A stretch of 49,632 nt of DNA from NCBI GenBank assembly GCA_028281525.1, contig JANQJR010000012.1, forward strand, positions 1-49,632, written 5' to 3'. Source of the DNA: Magnetovibrio sp. GTDB taxonomy: Bacteria > Pseudomonadota > Alphaproteobacteria > Rhodospirillales > Magnetovibrionaceae. Positions 27,863 to 37,135 of the stretch are shown piece by piece; within the stretch, counting starts at the first letter, position 1, and each line of letters begins with the position of its first letter. A program made the translations under genes and the position numbers. The notes beneath the pieces were generated by a model. The model was given only the letters and a program-made list of their open reading frames with translations, ran no database searches and was not told the origin of the DNA.

Positions 27863-27882
27863 TCTCCTAAGAAATTAGGAGA
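27863..27882. promoter_or_regulatory. Candidate lux box upstream of luxI
   Basis: Perfect 20-bp inverted repeat TCTCCTAA-gaaa-TTAGGAGA. Length and symmetry match lux boxes. It lies 62 bp upstream of the luxI ATG, in the gap between luxR2 and luxI, where activation of luxI by a LuxR protein would be expected. The sequence itself differs from the Vibrio consensus, and no clean -10 could be picked. Confidence 0.6.
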
Positions 27883-27911
27883 TTGTAAAACTGAAATGAT
27901 GTGTAAGGCTG

Positions 27912-28658
27912 CTAAGCGTCTATCAAACCTTGGTAAATCGCCTTGACGACGGCTTGCGTTCGGGACGGTGCGTTGAGCTTTTTCTTGGCGTTTTCAATGT
28001 GCGTCAACGTGGTGGTTTCGCCAATGGAGAGAATTTCCGAAATCTCCCACGTTGTTTTCCCGTTTGCGACCCATGACAGGACTTCTTTTTCGCGTCGCGT
28101 CAGGGCTGGGGTGTAGCGCTTCAAGGCTTCGCCAACGACCATCGAGGATGCGTGGTTGTGGTAATACATCGTCAGAAGGTGCGCGGTGTGGCGATGTTCT
28201 TCGATGGTTTTCTTGGCCTCTTTTTCCGTGCCGTCGGTTACCATCGTCATCAATGCGAACTCGCCCTTATAGCCATTGATGGGTACGGAAATGCCATTCT
28301 TCAATTTGAAGTCGCCAGCTTCGATGAAGAACTCCTTCTGTTCCTTGGTCAATGCGCCGGGGTCGACGACTTCATCCCACGAATACGGTAAGGACCTGTG
28401 AAAACAGGCCTCCAAGACCGGATCGATGGTCATGTAGTTCTGTTCGAAATATCGATTTTCCCACTGTTTGGGATAAGTGGTCATGACCAAAGGCAGACGT
28501 GTGCCAATGCCGACGACCTTGACCATGTGGTATGTGAAACAGGAAAAACCGAGATCGTACACGGTTCGTTCGAAAACGTTTTGAAGTTCTTCTCGTGTTT
28601 CAACGTCACTAAGACGATCCACGAAATCAGACATGGTGTTGGTCAATGCATCAACCAT
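27912..28658 (-). CDS. LuxR-type quorum-sensing transcriptional regulator 2
   Basis: 248 residues. Autoinducer-binding domain with Trp66, Tyr70, Asp79-Pro80 and Trp94 (KQWENRY, TIDPV, YSWDEV) and the Gly of LKNGISVPI; C-terminal helix-turn-helix LTRREKEVLSWVANGKTTWEISEIL. ATG 28658 follows GGAGGATAGGTGG. It is upstream of luxI on the same strand with a 111-bp gap holding the palindrome at 27863, so it is the most likely cognate receptor. It differs substantially from luxR1, so the two are not a recent duplication. Confidence 0.92.
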   Translation of the reverse strand: MVDALTNTMSDFVDRLSDVETREELQNVFERTVYDLGFSCFTYHMVKVVGIGTRLPLVMTTYPKQWENRYFEQNYMTIDPVLEACFHRSLPYSWDEVVDPGALTKEQKEFFIEAGDFKLKNGISVPINGYKGEFALMTMVTDGTEKEAKKTIEEHRHTAHLLTMYYHNHASSMVVGEALKRYTPALTRREKEVLSWVANGKTTWEISEILSIGETTTLTHIENAKKKLNAPSRTQAVVKAIYQGLIDA

Positions 28659-28988
28659 TTACAACCACCTATCCTCCCGACTTGGTTCAGTCCCCCAACC
28701 TCACCCGATCGGATTGTGCATCGCCCTTGGCATACACTTTAGCGCTATTCTATCGTTTTGACTACGATCAGTTTCATACAATATTATAACTCGCATTTGG
28801 CGTGCAAATACACGTAATCAGAACTGTCGTGCTCGCATGCTTTTTCACGCAGATTCACCTGGCCGTTGTGCGCTAAAAGGCTGGAAAATGGGGGGCCTTC
28901 GTGTAATATCCCCGACAAATTTCCGAACGCGGAGTCGTTCGGGCATCCATCAACCGTATCCATCGTCTTGCCAGGGAACGAAACCGCC
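28659..28988. promoter_or_regulatory. Divergent intergenic region, luxR2 / pyrH
   Basis: 330 bp without a supported gene. It must hold promoters for luxR2 (leftward) and for the pyrH operon (rightward), since the tsf terminator and the island cut pyrH off from the rpsB promoter. The middle is AT-rich (CATACAATATTATAAC near 28776-28791). CCGAACgcggagtcGTTCGG (28923-28942) is a hairpin in the pyrH leader. ATTTGgcgtgCAAAT near 28795 is another small inverted repeat. No single promoter is certain. Confidence 0.5.
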
Positions 28989-29705
28989 ATGTCCGAAGCC
29001 CCGAAATACCGGCGCGTGCTGCTCAAACTGTCGGGCGAAGGGCTGATGGGGAAGAAGGACTTCGGCCTATGCACGGACACGGTCAACCGCATCGCCGAAG
29101 AGATCAAATCCGTCCATGACATGGGCGTGGAAATCTGCTTGGTGATCGGCGCGGGCAACATTTTTCGCGGCGTGTCGGCGGCGGCCAGCAACATCGAACG
29201 CACCAGCGCCGATTACATGGGGATGCTGGCCACCGTGATGAACGCGCTGGCCATGCAAAGCGCGTTGGAAGCCATGGGCGTAGACACCCGGGTGCAATCC
29301 GCGATCCCGATGAACACCGTGTGCGAACCTTTCATTCGGCGACGCGCCGTTCGCCACTTGGAAAAGGGCCGGGTGGTGATTTTCGCCGCCGGAACCGGCA
29401 ACCCGTTCTTCACCACGGATACGGCCGCCGCGCTGCGCGCCATCGAAATGAGCTCGGATGCGTTGTTGAAAGGAACCCAGGTGGACGGTGTCTACAGCGC
29501 GGATCCGCAGAAGGATCCGGACGCCGCGCGCTACGATATGCTTAGCTATCAAGATGTCCTGGCCCGGGATCTGCGGGTGATGGACACCTCCGCGATCGCT
29601 TTGGCGCGGGATAACGCGTTGCCGATTTTGGTGTTTTCGCTGCACACGTCCGGCGCGTTCGCCGACGTGGTGCATGGGCGGGGCATATTTACGATTGTTG
29701 AATGA
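28989..29705 (+). CDS. pyrH: Uridylate kinase (UMP kinase)
   Basis: Phosphorylates UMP to UDP for pyrimidine nucleotide and sugar-nucleotide synthesis; a hexameric amino-acid-kinase-fold enzyme. 238 residues from ATG 28989 ([20 protein letters not shown]). Motifs: [10 protein letters not shown] phosphate loop, [26 protein letters not shown]-type segment, and [20 protein letters not shown]. The upstream in-frame extension to 28866 lies in the leader and is not conserved in type. First gene of the envelope operon. Confidence 0.97.
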   Translation: MSEAPKYRRVLLKLSGEGLMGKKDFGLCTDTVNRIAEEIKSVHDMGVEICLVIGAGNIFRGVSAAASNIERTSADYMGMLATVMNALAMQSALEAMGVDTRVQSAIPMNTVCEPFIRRRAVRHLEKGRVVIFAAGTGNPFFTTDTAAALRAIEMSSDALLKGTQVDGVYSADPQKDPDAARYDMLSYQDVLARDLRVMDTSAIALARDNALPILVFSLHTSGAFADVVHGRGIFTIVE

Positions 29706-29767
29706 GGCACGAAAAGGCCACAATGGGCGGCCATTGTGTCGAAGAACAAGGTTAAGGGGATTAGATC

Positions 29768-30331
29768 GTGGCGGATATCAAAGCTTTGAAGGCGGACCTG
29801 GATCGGCGCATGGAAGGCGCGGTGGAGGTGCTGCATAAGGAATTCGGCGGCCTACGCACCGGACGCGCTTCGGTCAGCCTGCTCGACCCCGTCCAGGTGG
29901 AAGCCTACGGCCAATCCATGCCACTCAACCAGGTCGGCACGGTGGGCGTGCCCGAACCGCGCATGCTCAGCGTGCAGGTTTGGGACAAGGGCATGGTGAA
30001 GTCGGTGGAAAAGGCGATCATGGACGCAGGGCTGGGCCTCAACCCACAGGCCGACGGCCAGTTGATCCGCATTCCCATTCCCGCGCTCAACGAAGAACGC
30101 CGCCAGGAACTGGCCAAGGTTGCCGGAAAATATGCTGAAGAGGCACGCGTCGCGGTGCGCAATGTGCGCCGCCATGGCATGGACGAGTTGAAGAAGGCGG
30201 AAAAGGATGGGGAGATTTCCGAGGACGAACAGCGTCAATATTCTGACGAGATCCAGAAGATGACGGACAGCCATGTCGCCAAGATCGACGAAACGCTGGC
30301 CCACAAGGAAGAGGAAATCATGCAGGTTTAA
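29768..30331 (+). CDS. frr: Ribosome recycling factor
   Basis: Splits post-termination ribosomes together with EF-G. 187 residues with a GTG start preceded by AAGGGG. Typical sequence: [22 protein letters not shown], the arginine-rich three-helix bundle, [14 protein letters not shown] and the C-terminal helix ending in EEEIMQV. Position between pyrH and uppS is the conserved order. Confidence 0.97.
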   Translation: MADIKALKADLDRRMEGAVEVLHKEFGGLRTGRASVSLLDPVQVEAYGQSMPLNQVGTVGVPEPRMLSVQVWDKGMVKSVEKAIMDAGLGLNPQADGQLIRIPIPALNEERRQELAKVAGKYAEEARVAVRNVRRHGMDELKKAEKDGEISEDEQRQYSDEIQKMTDSHVAKIDETLAHKEEEIMQV

Positions 30332-30370
30332 CCTGTATGAAAGTCCACCTGGAGCCGAGTAGCGATTAAC

Positions 30371-31108
30371 ATGTCCATCAGTCCGCAATCCCGTAACGCC
30401 GACCGTCCCGTGCCACTGCACGTGGCGATCATCATGGACGGCAATGGCCGGTGGGCCGCCAAGCGCGGCTTGCCACGCACGGAAGGTCACCGTAGGGGGG
30501 CGGACTCGGTGCGTACGGTTATTAAGGCGGCCTCACGTTTTGGCGTTAAGTATCTGACATTGTTTGGATTTTCGTCCGAAAACTGGAAGCGCCCCTCGGG
30601 CGAAGTGATGGATTTGATGGGGCTCTTGAGGCTCTATCTGCGTAAGGAACTGGCGGAACTGCACAAGCAGGGCGTCAAATTCCGTGTCATCGGCGAGCGG
30701 TCACGTTTGCCCCAAGACATCCAGGACTTGATCGCGAACGCTGAGGAGCGCACCCGCCATAACACCGGTTTGAACCTGTTGCTGGCGTTGAGCTACGGCG
30801 GGCGCGCGGAACTCGCGGGGGCCGCCCGCACACTGGCGGAGCAGGTTAAGGCCGGTGAACTCGACCCGGCTGACATCGATGAAGATAAGCTTGCGGATCA
30901 TCTGGAAACCCGTGGCATTCCCGACCCGGATCTGCTCATTCGCACCAGCGGCGAAAAGCGCATTTCCAATTTCTTGCTGTGGCAAACGGCCTATACGGAA
31001 TTTGTATTCACCGACACGCTGTGGCCCGATTTCGACGCGCAAGAGTTCGAGGCCGCACTCGCCGAGTTCCAGTCCCGCGAGCGCAGGTACGGATCGGTCG
31101 GTGTCTGA
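30371..31108 (+). CDS. uppS: Isoprenyl transferase (undecaprenyl pyrophosphate synthase)
   Basis: Condenses isopentenyl-PP units in cis onto farnesyl-PP to make the undecaprenyl carrier of peptidoglycan and O-antigen synthesis. 245 residues. Motifs: HVAIIMDGNGRWA with catalytic Asp23, RTEGHRRGA, FGFSSENWKRP, and LIRTSGEKRISNFLLWQ near the end. cdsA begins inside its 3' end. Confidence 0.97.
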   Translation: MSISPQSRNADRPVPLHVAIIMDGNGRWAAKRGLPRTEGHRRGADSVRTVIKAASRFGVKYLTLFGFSSENWKRPSGEVMDLMGLLRLYLRKELAELHKQGVKFRVIGERSRLPQDIQDLIANAEERTRHNTGLNLLLALSYGGRAELAGAARTLAEQVKAGELDPADIDEDKLADHLETRGIPDPDLLIRTSGEKRISNFLLWQTAYTEFVFTDTLWPDFDAQEFEAALAEFQSRERRYGSVGV

Positions 31109-31772
31109 AAATCGCAAGCGAACCATGATGTTGCGGATTCTCTCCGCGATGGTGTTGGCGCCCCTGGCTTTGGCGTCGATCTCCTATGGCGGGTTATTCT
31201 ATAATGTCCTTATTGGCGTGATGGGGCTGATCTTGTTGAGCGAGTGGTTCAACATCGTCGGCCACCGGCCCAAATGGCTGGGGTTGGGCGCCGTCTACAT
31301 CGCGCTTGCCGTCTGGGCGTTGTGGAAGTTGCGCATCGATCCCGAATGGGGGGCGTTGACGCTGTTTTGGCTGGTCGGCGTGGTGTGGGGTGCGGATACG
31401 GGGGGGTATGTTTTCGGCATGACCATCGGCGGGCCGAAGCTGGCGCCGGCCATCAGCCCGAAGAAAACTTGGTCCGGGTTCGTCGGCGGCACGCTTACCG
31501 GCGCGCTCGCGGGTTGGGGCGTAATCTACTATGCCCGCCCGGATGCAGGTGTTAATTTGTTTGTTTTCAGCGGGTTAATGGCAGTTGTCAGCCAGATGGG
31601 CGATTTGTTCGAGAGTTGGATCAAGCGCCGCTTCGATGTGAAGGATTCCGGCAACATCATTCCCGGACATGGCGGTTTGTTCGACCGGGTCGACGGCTTG
31701 GTGGCTACGGCCATCGCTCTGGTCTTGATTAACTTCGCATTGCAAGGCAACGTGCTCCTATGGCTGTCTTAA
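31101..31772 (+). CDS. cdsA: Phosphatidate cytidylyltransferase
   Basis: Makes CDP-diacylglycerol, the precursor of all phospholipids, in the inner membrane. 223 residues from GTG 31101, which overlaps uppS by 8 bp and gives a normal N-terminus (SENRKRTMMLRILSAMVLAP). ATG 31125 or 31128 are alternatives. Several membrane helices, and the CDP-alcohol signature KRRFDVKDSGNIIPGHGG followed by LFDRVDG are clear. dxr overlaps its 3' end by 13 bp. Confidence 0.94.
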   Translation: MSENRKRTMMLRILSAMVLAPLALASISYGGLFYNVLIGVMGLILLSEWFNIVGHRPKWLGLGAVYIALAVWALWKLRIDPEWGALTLFWLVGVVWGADTGGYVFGMTIGGPKLAPAISPKKTWSGFVGGTLTGALAGWGVIYYARPDAGVNLFVFSGLMAVVSQMGDLFESWIKRRFDVKDSGNIIPGHGGLFDRVDGLVATAIALVLINFALQGNVLLWLS

Positions 31773-32977
31773 GCACCACATCCCTGCCAAAGATTGAGCC
31801 CCTGAGCGTGTCGCAGAGCGCCCCGCGCCGTGTCAGCGTGCTGGGCTCCACCGGTTCCATCGGGCGGAGCACCGTCGATTTGCTGGCCCGCAACCGTGAC
31901 GCCTTCGCTGTCGAGGCCGTGTGCGCGAACCGCAATATCGATCTGTTGGCTCAGCAAGCCCGTGATCTGGGGGCGAAAGTGGCGGTGGTCGCGGACGACA
32001 GCCTTTACGGCGCGCTCAAGGACTTGCTCGCCGGCAGCGGCGTTGAGGCGGCGGCGGGCGAGACCGCGGTTTGTGAGGCCGCAGAACGCCCATCCGACAT
32101 TCTGGTTGCCGCGATTGTCGGTACGGCGGGGCTCAAGTCCACGTTGGAGGCAGCCAAGCGCGGGGCTTTGGTCGCGCTGGCCAACAAGGAAACGCTGGTG
32201 TCCGCCGGCCAACTCATGACGGCGGAGGTGCAAAAGGGGGGCGCGACTCTGATCCCCGTGGACTCGGAGCACAGCGCAATTTACCAAGTGTTCGACTTTG
32301 AACGCCCCGAAACGGTGGAAAAGATCACGCTCACGGCCTCGGGCGGGCCGTTTCGGGAAACACCCCTGAACGAGATGGCCCGTGTGACGCCGGAGCAGGC
32401 CGTGGCCCATCCCAACTGGGACATGGGCGCGAAGATCAGCGTGGATAGCGCCACCATGATGAACAAAGGCCTGGAAATGATTGAAGCCTACCATCTGTTT
32501 CCGGTGGGCGCAGACAGCATCGACGTGCTGGTGCACCCCCAGTCGGTGGTGCATTCCACGGTGTCGTACGTGGACGGTTCGGTTTTGGCGCAATTGGGTA
32601 CCCCCGATATGCGCACGCCCATTGCTTATGCGTTGGCTTGGCCCACGCGCATGAATGCGCCGTCGCCGAAATTGGATTTGGCGGATATCGGTTCGCTCAC
32701 TTTTGAACCCCCCGATACCGTGCGCTTTCCGGCCTTGCGTCTGGCGCGTGAGAGCCTCAAGGCGGGTGGTTCGGCGCCCACGGTGCTCAACGCCGCCAAC
32801 GAAACCGCCGTGGCGGCGTTCCTCGCGGGGCAGGTTGGCTTCTTGGACATTGCGCGCGTGGTTGAAACGGTGATGGATGAGATGCCGGTGAGCCAACTCG
32901 ATGCTCTGGATACGGTCTTCGAAATCGACGGCGAAGCGCGCCGCCGTGCTGCGGCAACGATGGCCGCCCTAAATTAA
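31760..32977 (+). CDS. dxr: 1-Deoxy-D-xylulose-5-phosphate reductoisomerase
   Basis: Commits DXP to the MEP isoprenoid pathway, upstream of the substrate used by UppS. 405 residues. NADPH site VLGSTGSIGRSTVDLL, metal and substrate motifs NKETLVSAG and PVDSEHSAIYQ, flexible loop HPNWDMGAKISVDSATMMNK. About 25 extra residues precede the Rossmann motif, consistent with the start inside cdsA; a later start is possible. Confidence 0.96.
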   Translation: MAVLSTTSLPKIEPLSVSQSAPRRVSVLGSTGSIGRSTVDLLARNRDAFAVEAVCANRNIDLLAQQARDLGAKVAVVADDSLYGALKDLLAGSGVEAAAGETAVCEAAERPSDILVAAIVGTAGLKSTLEAAKRGALVALANKETLVSAGQLMTAEVQKGGATLIPVDSEHSAIYQVFDFERPETVEKITLTASGGPFRETPLNEMARVTPEQAVAHPNWDMGAKISVDSATMMNKGLEMIEAYHLFPVGADSIDVLVHPQSVVHSTVSYVDGSVLAQLGTPDMRTPIAYALAWPTRMNAPSPKLDLADIGSLTFEPPDTVRFPALRLARESLKAGGSAPTVLNAANETAVAAFLAGQVGFLDIARVVETVMDEMPVSQLDALDTVFEIDGEARRRAAATMAALN

Positions 32978-33012
32978 TGCAACACACTAAGAAAAGATAA
33001 TAATGATCTGAA

Positions 33013-34152
33013 ATGGAATCTCTTATAGCAACCGGTCAAGCCACCATATCGTTCCTGTTCGTGTTAACGATATTGGTCTTCGTGCATGAATTGGGGCACT
33101 TTCTGCTGGCGCGTTGGAACGGCGTGAAGGTGGAGGTTTTCTCTGTTGGCTTTGGTAATGAGTTGTGGGGCTTCAACGACAAGCACGGCACCCGCTGGCG
33201 ATTGAGCGTCATCCCATTGGGCGGTTACGTCAAGATGTTCGGTGAAGGCGATGTGGTCACCGGTGTGGACGACACCGAAGAGCGCCCCATGACAGAGGAG
33301 GAGAAAAAGGTCTCCTTCCACCACAAACGTTTAGGCCAGCGCACGGCTGTGGTCGCGGCGGGACCGCTCGCCAATTTTCTGTTCGCGGTTTTGGCGTTTT
33401 GGCTGATCAACACGGCGTTTGGCGCGCAACACGCGCAGTCCGTGGTGGGCGAGGTGATTGCGGACAGCGCTGCCGAAGCGGCCGGGTTTCAAGCCGGTGA
33501 CGTCATTCTGGCTGTCGAGGGACAGGGTATCACCCTGTTTCAGGAGCTGAGTGAGGTTGTTTCCGTCAACGCAAACGTGGCGTTGAACTTCGATATCCTG
33601 CGCGGCGACACCCAGATGCGTCTCATCGCCACGCCACGGGTGTGGAACGATCCCGACGGTCAGAACGCCGGTGCGTCTTCGGGGGAGCAATCCAGAGGAC
33701 TTCTGGGCGTGCGGCCCAGCATGGACCATGTGATTTCCGAACCCATGGGGGTGTTTGAGGGACTGGGGCAGGCCTTCGCGCAGACCTATTTCTTTATCGA
33801 CATGATCCTGACCGGTCTGGGAGAAATGTTTACGGGTGAGCGCAGCGCTAAGGAACTTGGCGGGGTACTGGCCATCGCCCAGGTTTCCGGCGAAGCGGCG
33901 GAATCTGGCATCTCCACGACCCTGCGCTGGATGGCGATCTTGTCGATCAATCTGGGACTGATCAATTTGTTCCCGGTTCCGGTCTTGGACGGGGGACATC
34001 TGGTTTTTTATGCGATTGAGGCTGTGCGCCGTAAGCCATTGAGTCCAAAGATACAAGAATACGGTTTCCGTTTCGGCTTGGTTCTGGTATTGCTTCTCAT
34101 GGTATTTGCGACCTGGAACGACCTCGAACGTCTTTTTGGTGGAATCGGCTGA
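33013..34152 (+). CDS. rseP: RIP site-2 zinc metalloprotease RseP
   Basis: Intramembrane protease that cleaves anti-sigma factors and signal-peptide remnants. 379 residues. Zinc site HELGH (25-29) in the first helix, a single PDZ domain (about 140-210, AAEAAGFQAGDVILAVEGQ), and the C-terminal metal-ligand motif NLFPVPVLDGGH. E. coli RseP is longer and has two PDZ domains; the single-PDZ form is usual in alphaproteobacteria. Next to bamA, it links envelope stress to outer-membrane assembly. Confidence 0.95.
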   Translation: MESLIATGQATISFLFVLTILVFVHELGHFLLARWNGVKVEVFSVGFGNELWGFNDKHGTRWRLSVIPLGGYVKMFGEGDVVTGVDDTEERPMTEEEKKVSFHHKRLGQRTAVVAAGPLANFLFAVLAFWLINTAFGAQHAQSVVGEVIADSAAEAAGFQAGDVILAVEGQGITLFQELSEVVSVNANVALNFDILRGDTQMRLIATPRVWNDPDGQNAGASSGEQSRGLLGVRPSMDHVISEPMGVFEGLGQAFAQTYFFIDMILTGLGEMFTGERSAKELGGVLAIAQVSGEAAESGISTTLRWMAILSINLGLINLFPVPVLDGGHLVFYAIEAVRRKPLSPKIQEYGFRFGLVLVLLLMVFATWNDLERLFGGIG

Positions 34153-34208
34153 CCGGCCACACCGTAAAAATGGCATTTGAGGGCGGTTTTTGTCGTTCTG
34201 GGTAGGTC

Positions 34209-36536
34209 ATGGTTTTGAGCGCGCAAACAGATAAGAATATTCAAGTGGGGACCGACTTGCGGGGCATCATTTACAAGGCAGTGTTGGGTATGGCCCTGGC
34301 GGTCGCATTGAGCGTTCTGCCCGCCACCGCGCATGCCCAGGCCACCGACAAAATTGCCGCCATTGCCGTGGAAGGCGCGGCGCGCGTGGAAGCGGAGACG
34401 GTGCGTTCCTATCTGTTGGTGCGCGAGGGCGACAGCTTCGATCCGTTGCGTATCGACCGCTCCTTGAAATCCCTGTTTTCGACCGGCTTGTTTGCCGACG
34501 TGTCGCTGAAGCGCGAAGGCAACACCTTGGTGGTGTCGGTGATTGAAAACCCGGTGATCAACCGCATTGCTTTCGAAGGCAACAATCGCATCGACGATGA
34601 GGAACTGGCCTCGGAAATTTCCTTGAAGCCGCGCGTGATCTACACCCGCTCCAAAGTGCAAAACGATGTCAACCGCATTCAGACGCTCTATCAAAAAAGC
34701 GGGCGTTTTGCGGTGTCGGTCGCGCCGAAAATCATCCAATTGCCGCAAAACCGCGTGGACTTGGTCTATGAGGTCGATGAGGGCGCGCTGACCGAAGTGC
34801 AAAACATCCGTTTCATCGGCAATCGGGAATTCGACGACGATGATCTTTTGGATGAAATCCGGACCAAGGAAACCCGTTGGTATCGCTTCCTGACCACGGA
34901 CGATACGTATGATCCCGACCGCATCACCTTTGACCGCGAATTATTACGCCGGTTCTATTTGAAGAACGGCTATGCGGATTTCCGGGTGCTTTCGGCGGTG
35001 GCGGAATTGACGCCGGACCGTAGCCAGTTCTTCATCACCTTCACGGTTGAGGAAGGGCAGCGCTATAGGTTCGGAGACATTGCCCTGGAAGCGAACTTGC
35101 GCGACCTCAAGGCCGAAGACATCAGTCAAGCCCTCGAGATCGAGAAGGGGGAGTGGTACGATTCCACCACTGTCGACGATACGGTCGAAGCCCTAACCGA
35201 AGCTGCGGGCAACTTAGGCTACGCCTTTGTCGACGTGCGTCCCAATGTGGACCGGGCCGCAGAAGCCGGCGAGATCAATATCACCTTCGAAGTCGAGGAG
35301 GGACCGCGCGTCTTCGTCGAGCGGATCAATGTGACGGGCAATGTGCGCACCCTGGACAAAGTGATCCGCCGCGAATTTCTGCTCGCCGAAGGCGATGCTT
35401 TCAACGCTGCGAAGTTGCGTCGTTCCCACACGCGCATCGAAGATTTGAACTTCTTCGAAAAGGTGTCGTTGACGCAAGCACCGGGCACGGCTCCCGACAA
35501 GGCGGTTGTGAACGTTGAGGTGGAGGAAAAGTCCACCGGTTCGTTGTCCGTGGGTGCGGGCTATTCGACCTCCTCCGGCGCGCTGGTTGAATTCGGCGTG
35601 AGAGAACGCAATCTGTTGGGACGTGGTCAGGATTTGGGCGTGAACTTGAGCTTGTCCCAGCGTCAAACCCAGATCGATCTCAGCTTTACGGAACCGCATT
35701 TCCTCAACCGCGATGTGGCCGCAGGCTTCGATATTTACCGCACAATAACCGATAATCAATCATCCAGTTCTTACGACAGGGAAACGACGGGGGCGAACCT
35801 GCGGTTCGGCTATCCCATTACCAGCCACTTGCGCCAAGGATGGCGTTACACCATCAGCCAGTCGGAAGTTTCCGATGTCGCCGACGACGCCTCCATCTAC
35901 ATTCAGGCGCAGGAGGGTGAGGAGTTGCTGTCCATGGTCGGCCATACGCTGTTCTATGACCGCCGCAATTCCAAGGTCAATCCGAGCGATGGCTATTTTG
36001 CCAGGATGAGCAACGATCTGGCCGGGTTTGGAGGCGATGCTAACTATCTGCGGAACTCCGTCAATGCGGGGTATTACTACAAAGTTGCGGATGGTTGGGT
36101 TACGTCTGCTTTTGCCGGCGCGGGTCTGATCACGGGCATCGGCGAAGACGTCAGATTGCTGGACCGCTTTTTTGTCGGCGGCGAACAAATACGTGGTTTT
36201 GAAACCTCGGGCATTGGTCCCCGCGACACGTCGACTTCCGATGCCTTGGGGGGTGAATTCATGTACAACGGTTCCGTCGAACTGACGGTTCCACTTGGCT
36301 TGCCCCAAGAACTTGGCCTTTCCGGTAAGCTGTTCACGGACTTCGGTAGCTTGATGACGGTCAATCCGTCCGGCTTGAATATCGTCGATGACGGCAGTCT
36401 GCGCAGCAGTGTCGGCGCAGGCGTCATATGGGTTTCGCCGGTGGGGCCCATCAGCCTTGATTTCGCACAAGCCGTGATCAAAGAGTCCTACGACCAAACC
36501 GAAATCATGCGGGTCAATTTCGGCACCAAATTCTAG
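34209..36536 (+). CDS. bamA: Outer-membrane protein assembly factor BamA
   Basis: Inserts beta-barrel proteins, such as the LpxR-like and intimin-like barrels in this window, into the outer membrane. 775 residues: signal peptide (MALAVALSVLPATAHA), five POTRA domains (about 45-440), then the 16-strand barrel with FVGGEQIRGFETSGIGPRD (the conserved RGF loop motif) and the terminal strand MRVNFGTKF ending in Phe. The N-terminal stretch before the signal peptide is long; ATG 34290 (MALAVAL...) is a possible later start. Confidence 0.96.
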   Translation: MVLSAQTDKNIQVGTDLRGIIYKAVLGMALAVALSVLPATAHAQATDKIAAIAVEGAARVEAETVRSYLLVREGDSFDPLRIDRSLKSLFSTGLFADVSLKREGNTLVVSVIENPVINRIAFEGNNRIDDEELASEISLKPRVIYTRSKVQNDVNRIQTLYQKSGRFAVSVAPKIIQLPQNRVDLVYEVDEGALTEVQNIRFIGNREFDDDDLLDEIRTKETRWYRFLTTDDTYDPDRITFDRELLRRFYLKNGYADFRVLSAVAELTPDRSQFFITFTVEEGQRYRFGDIALEANLRDLKAEDISQALEIEKGEWYDSTTVDDTVEALTEAAGNLGYAFVDVRPNVDRAAEAGEINITFEVEEGPRVFVERINVTGNVRTLDKVIRREFLLAEGDAFNAAKLRRSHTRIEDLNFFEKVSLTQAPGTAPDKAVVNVEVEEKSTGSLSVGAGYSTSSGALVEFGVRERNLLGRGQDLGVNLSLSQRQTQIDLSFTEPHFLNRDVAAGFDIYRTITDNQSSSSYDRETTGANLRFGYPITSHLRQGWRYTISQSEVSDVADDASIYIQAQEGEELLSMVGHTLFYDRRNSKVNPSDGYFARMSNDLAGFGGDANYLRNSVNAGYYYKVADGWVTSAFAGAGLITGIGEDVRLLDRFFVGGEQIRGFETSGIGPRDTSTSDALGGEFMYNGSVELTVPLGLPQELGLSGKLFTDFGSLMTVNPSGLNIVDDGSLRSSVGAGVIWVSPVGPISLDFAQAVIKESYDQTEIMRVNFGTKF

Positions 36537-36545
36537 GAGATAACC

Positions 36546-37124
36546 TTGACTGTTAAACAGATGTTTCGGGCGTGCGTCATCGCGTTTGGCGTTTTGATTG
36601 CCACCAACCAGGTCGTAGCGCAATCCACGGAGGCCGCAACGGATCAAACCCCAGTGCTCATGGCGGTTATGGACCTGGATGGGGTGTTCAACAGTTCCAA
36701 GGCGGCAAAAAGCATCAACGAGCAAATCGCCAAACACCAAGCCTATCTTAAGAACGGCGTTGAAACCGAAATGAAGGCTTTGCAGGATCAAGAAAAGGAA
36801 CTGCAGCGCCAGCGTACGCTTTTGGAGCAGCAGGTCTTCACGGAAAAGCGCAACCAGTTGCAGGCGAAATTCGTCGCCATCCAACGCCGTGCACAGGAAG
36901 TCAATCAAAAGGTCAATCAGGCCCGCGCCAAGGCCACCAACCAAGTTTTGAAGGAACTGGAAGCGGTGGTCAAAGAAATTGCCGATAAAAACCAGATCGG
37001 CATCATTTTCCGTGCGAATATGATCGTCAGCGCCAATCCGGCCTTGGATATCTCCGATACGGTTCTTGCGGAACTGGACAAACGGTTGCCGTCGGTACAG
37101 GTGGAAGACCCCACCAAGAAATAA
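36546..37124 (+). CDS. skp: OmpH/Skp-family periplasmic chaperone
   Basis: Holds unfolded outer-membrane proteins on their way to BamA. 192 residues with TTG start; the ribosome-binding site TAGGAGA contains the bamA stop codon. Signal peptide (IAFGVLIATNQVVA), then a long coiled-coil section (about 60-140: MKALQDQEKELQRQRTLLEQ) forming the tentacles, and a C-terminal part returning to the trimer body. Confidence 0.9.
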   Translation: MTVKQMFRACVIAFGVLIATNQVVAQSTEAATDQTPVLMAVMDLDGVFNSSKAAKSINEQIAKHQAYLKNGVETEMKALQDQEKELQRQRTLLEQQVFTEKRNQLQAKFVAIQRRAQEVNQKVNQARAKATNQVLKELEAVVKEIADKNQIGIIFRANMIVSANPALDISDTVLAELDKRLPSVQVEDPTKK

Positions 37125-37135
37125 CGGGGATACCG

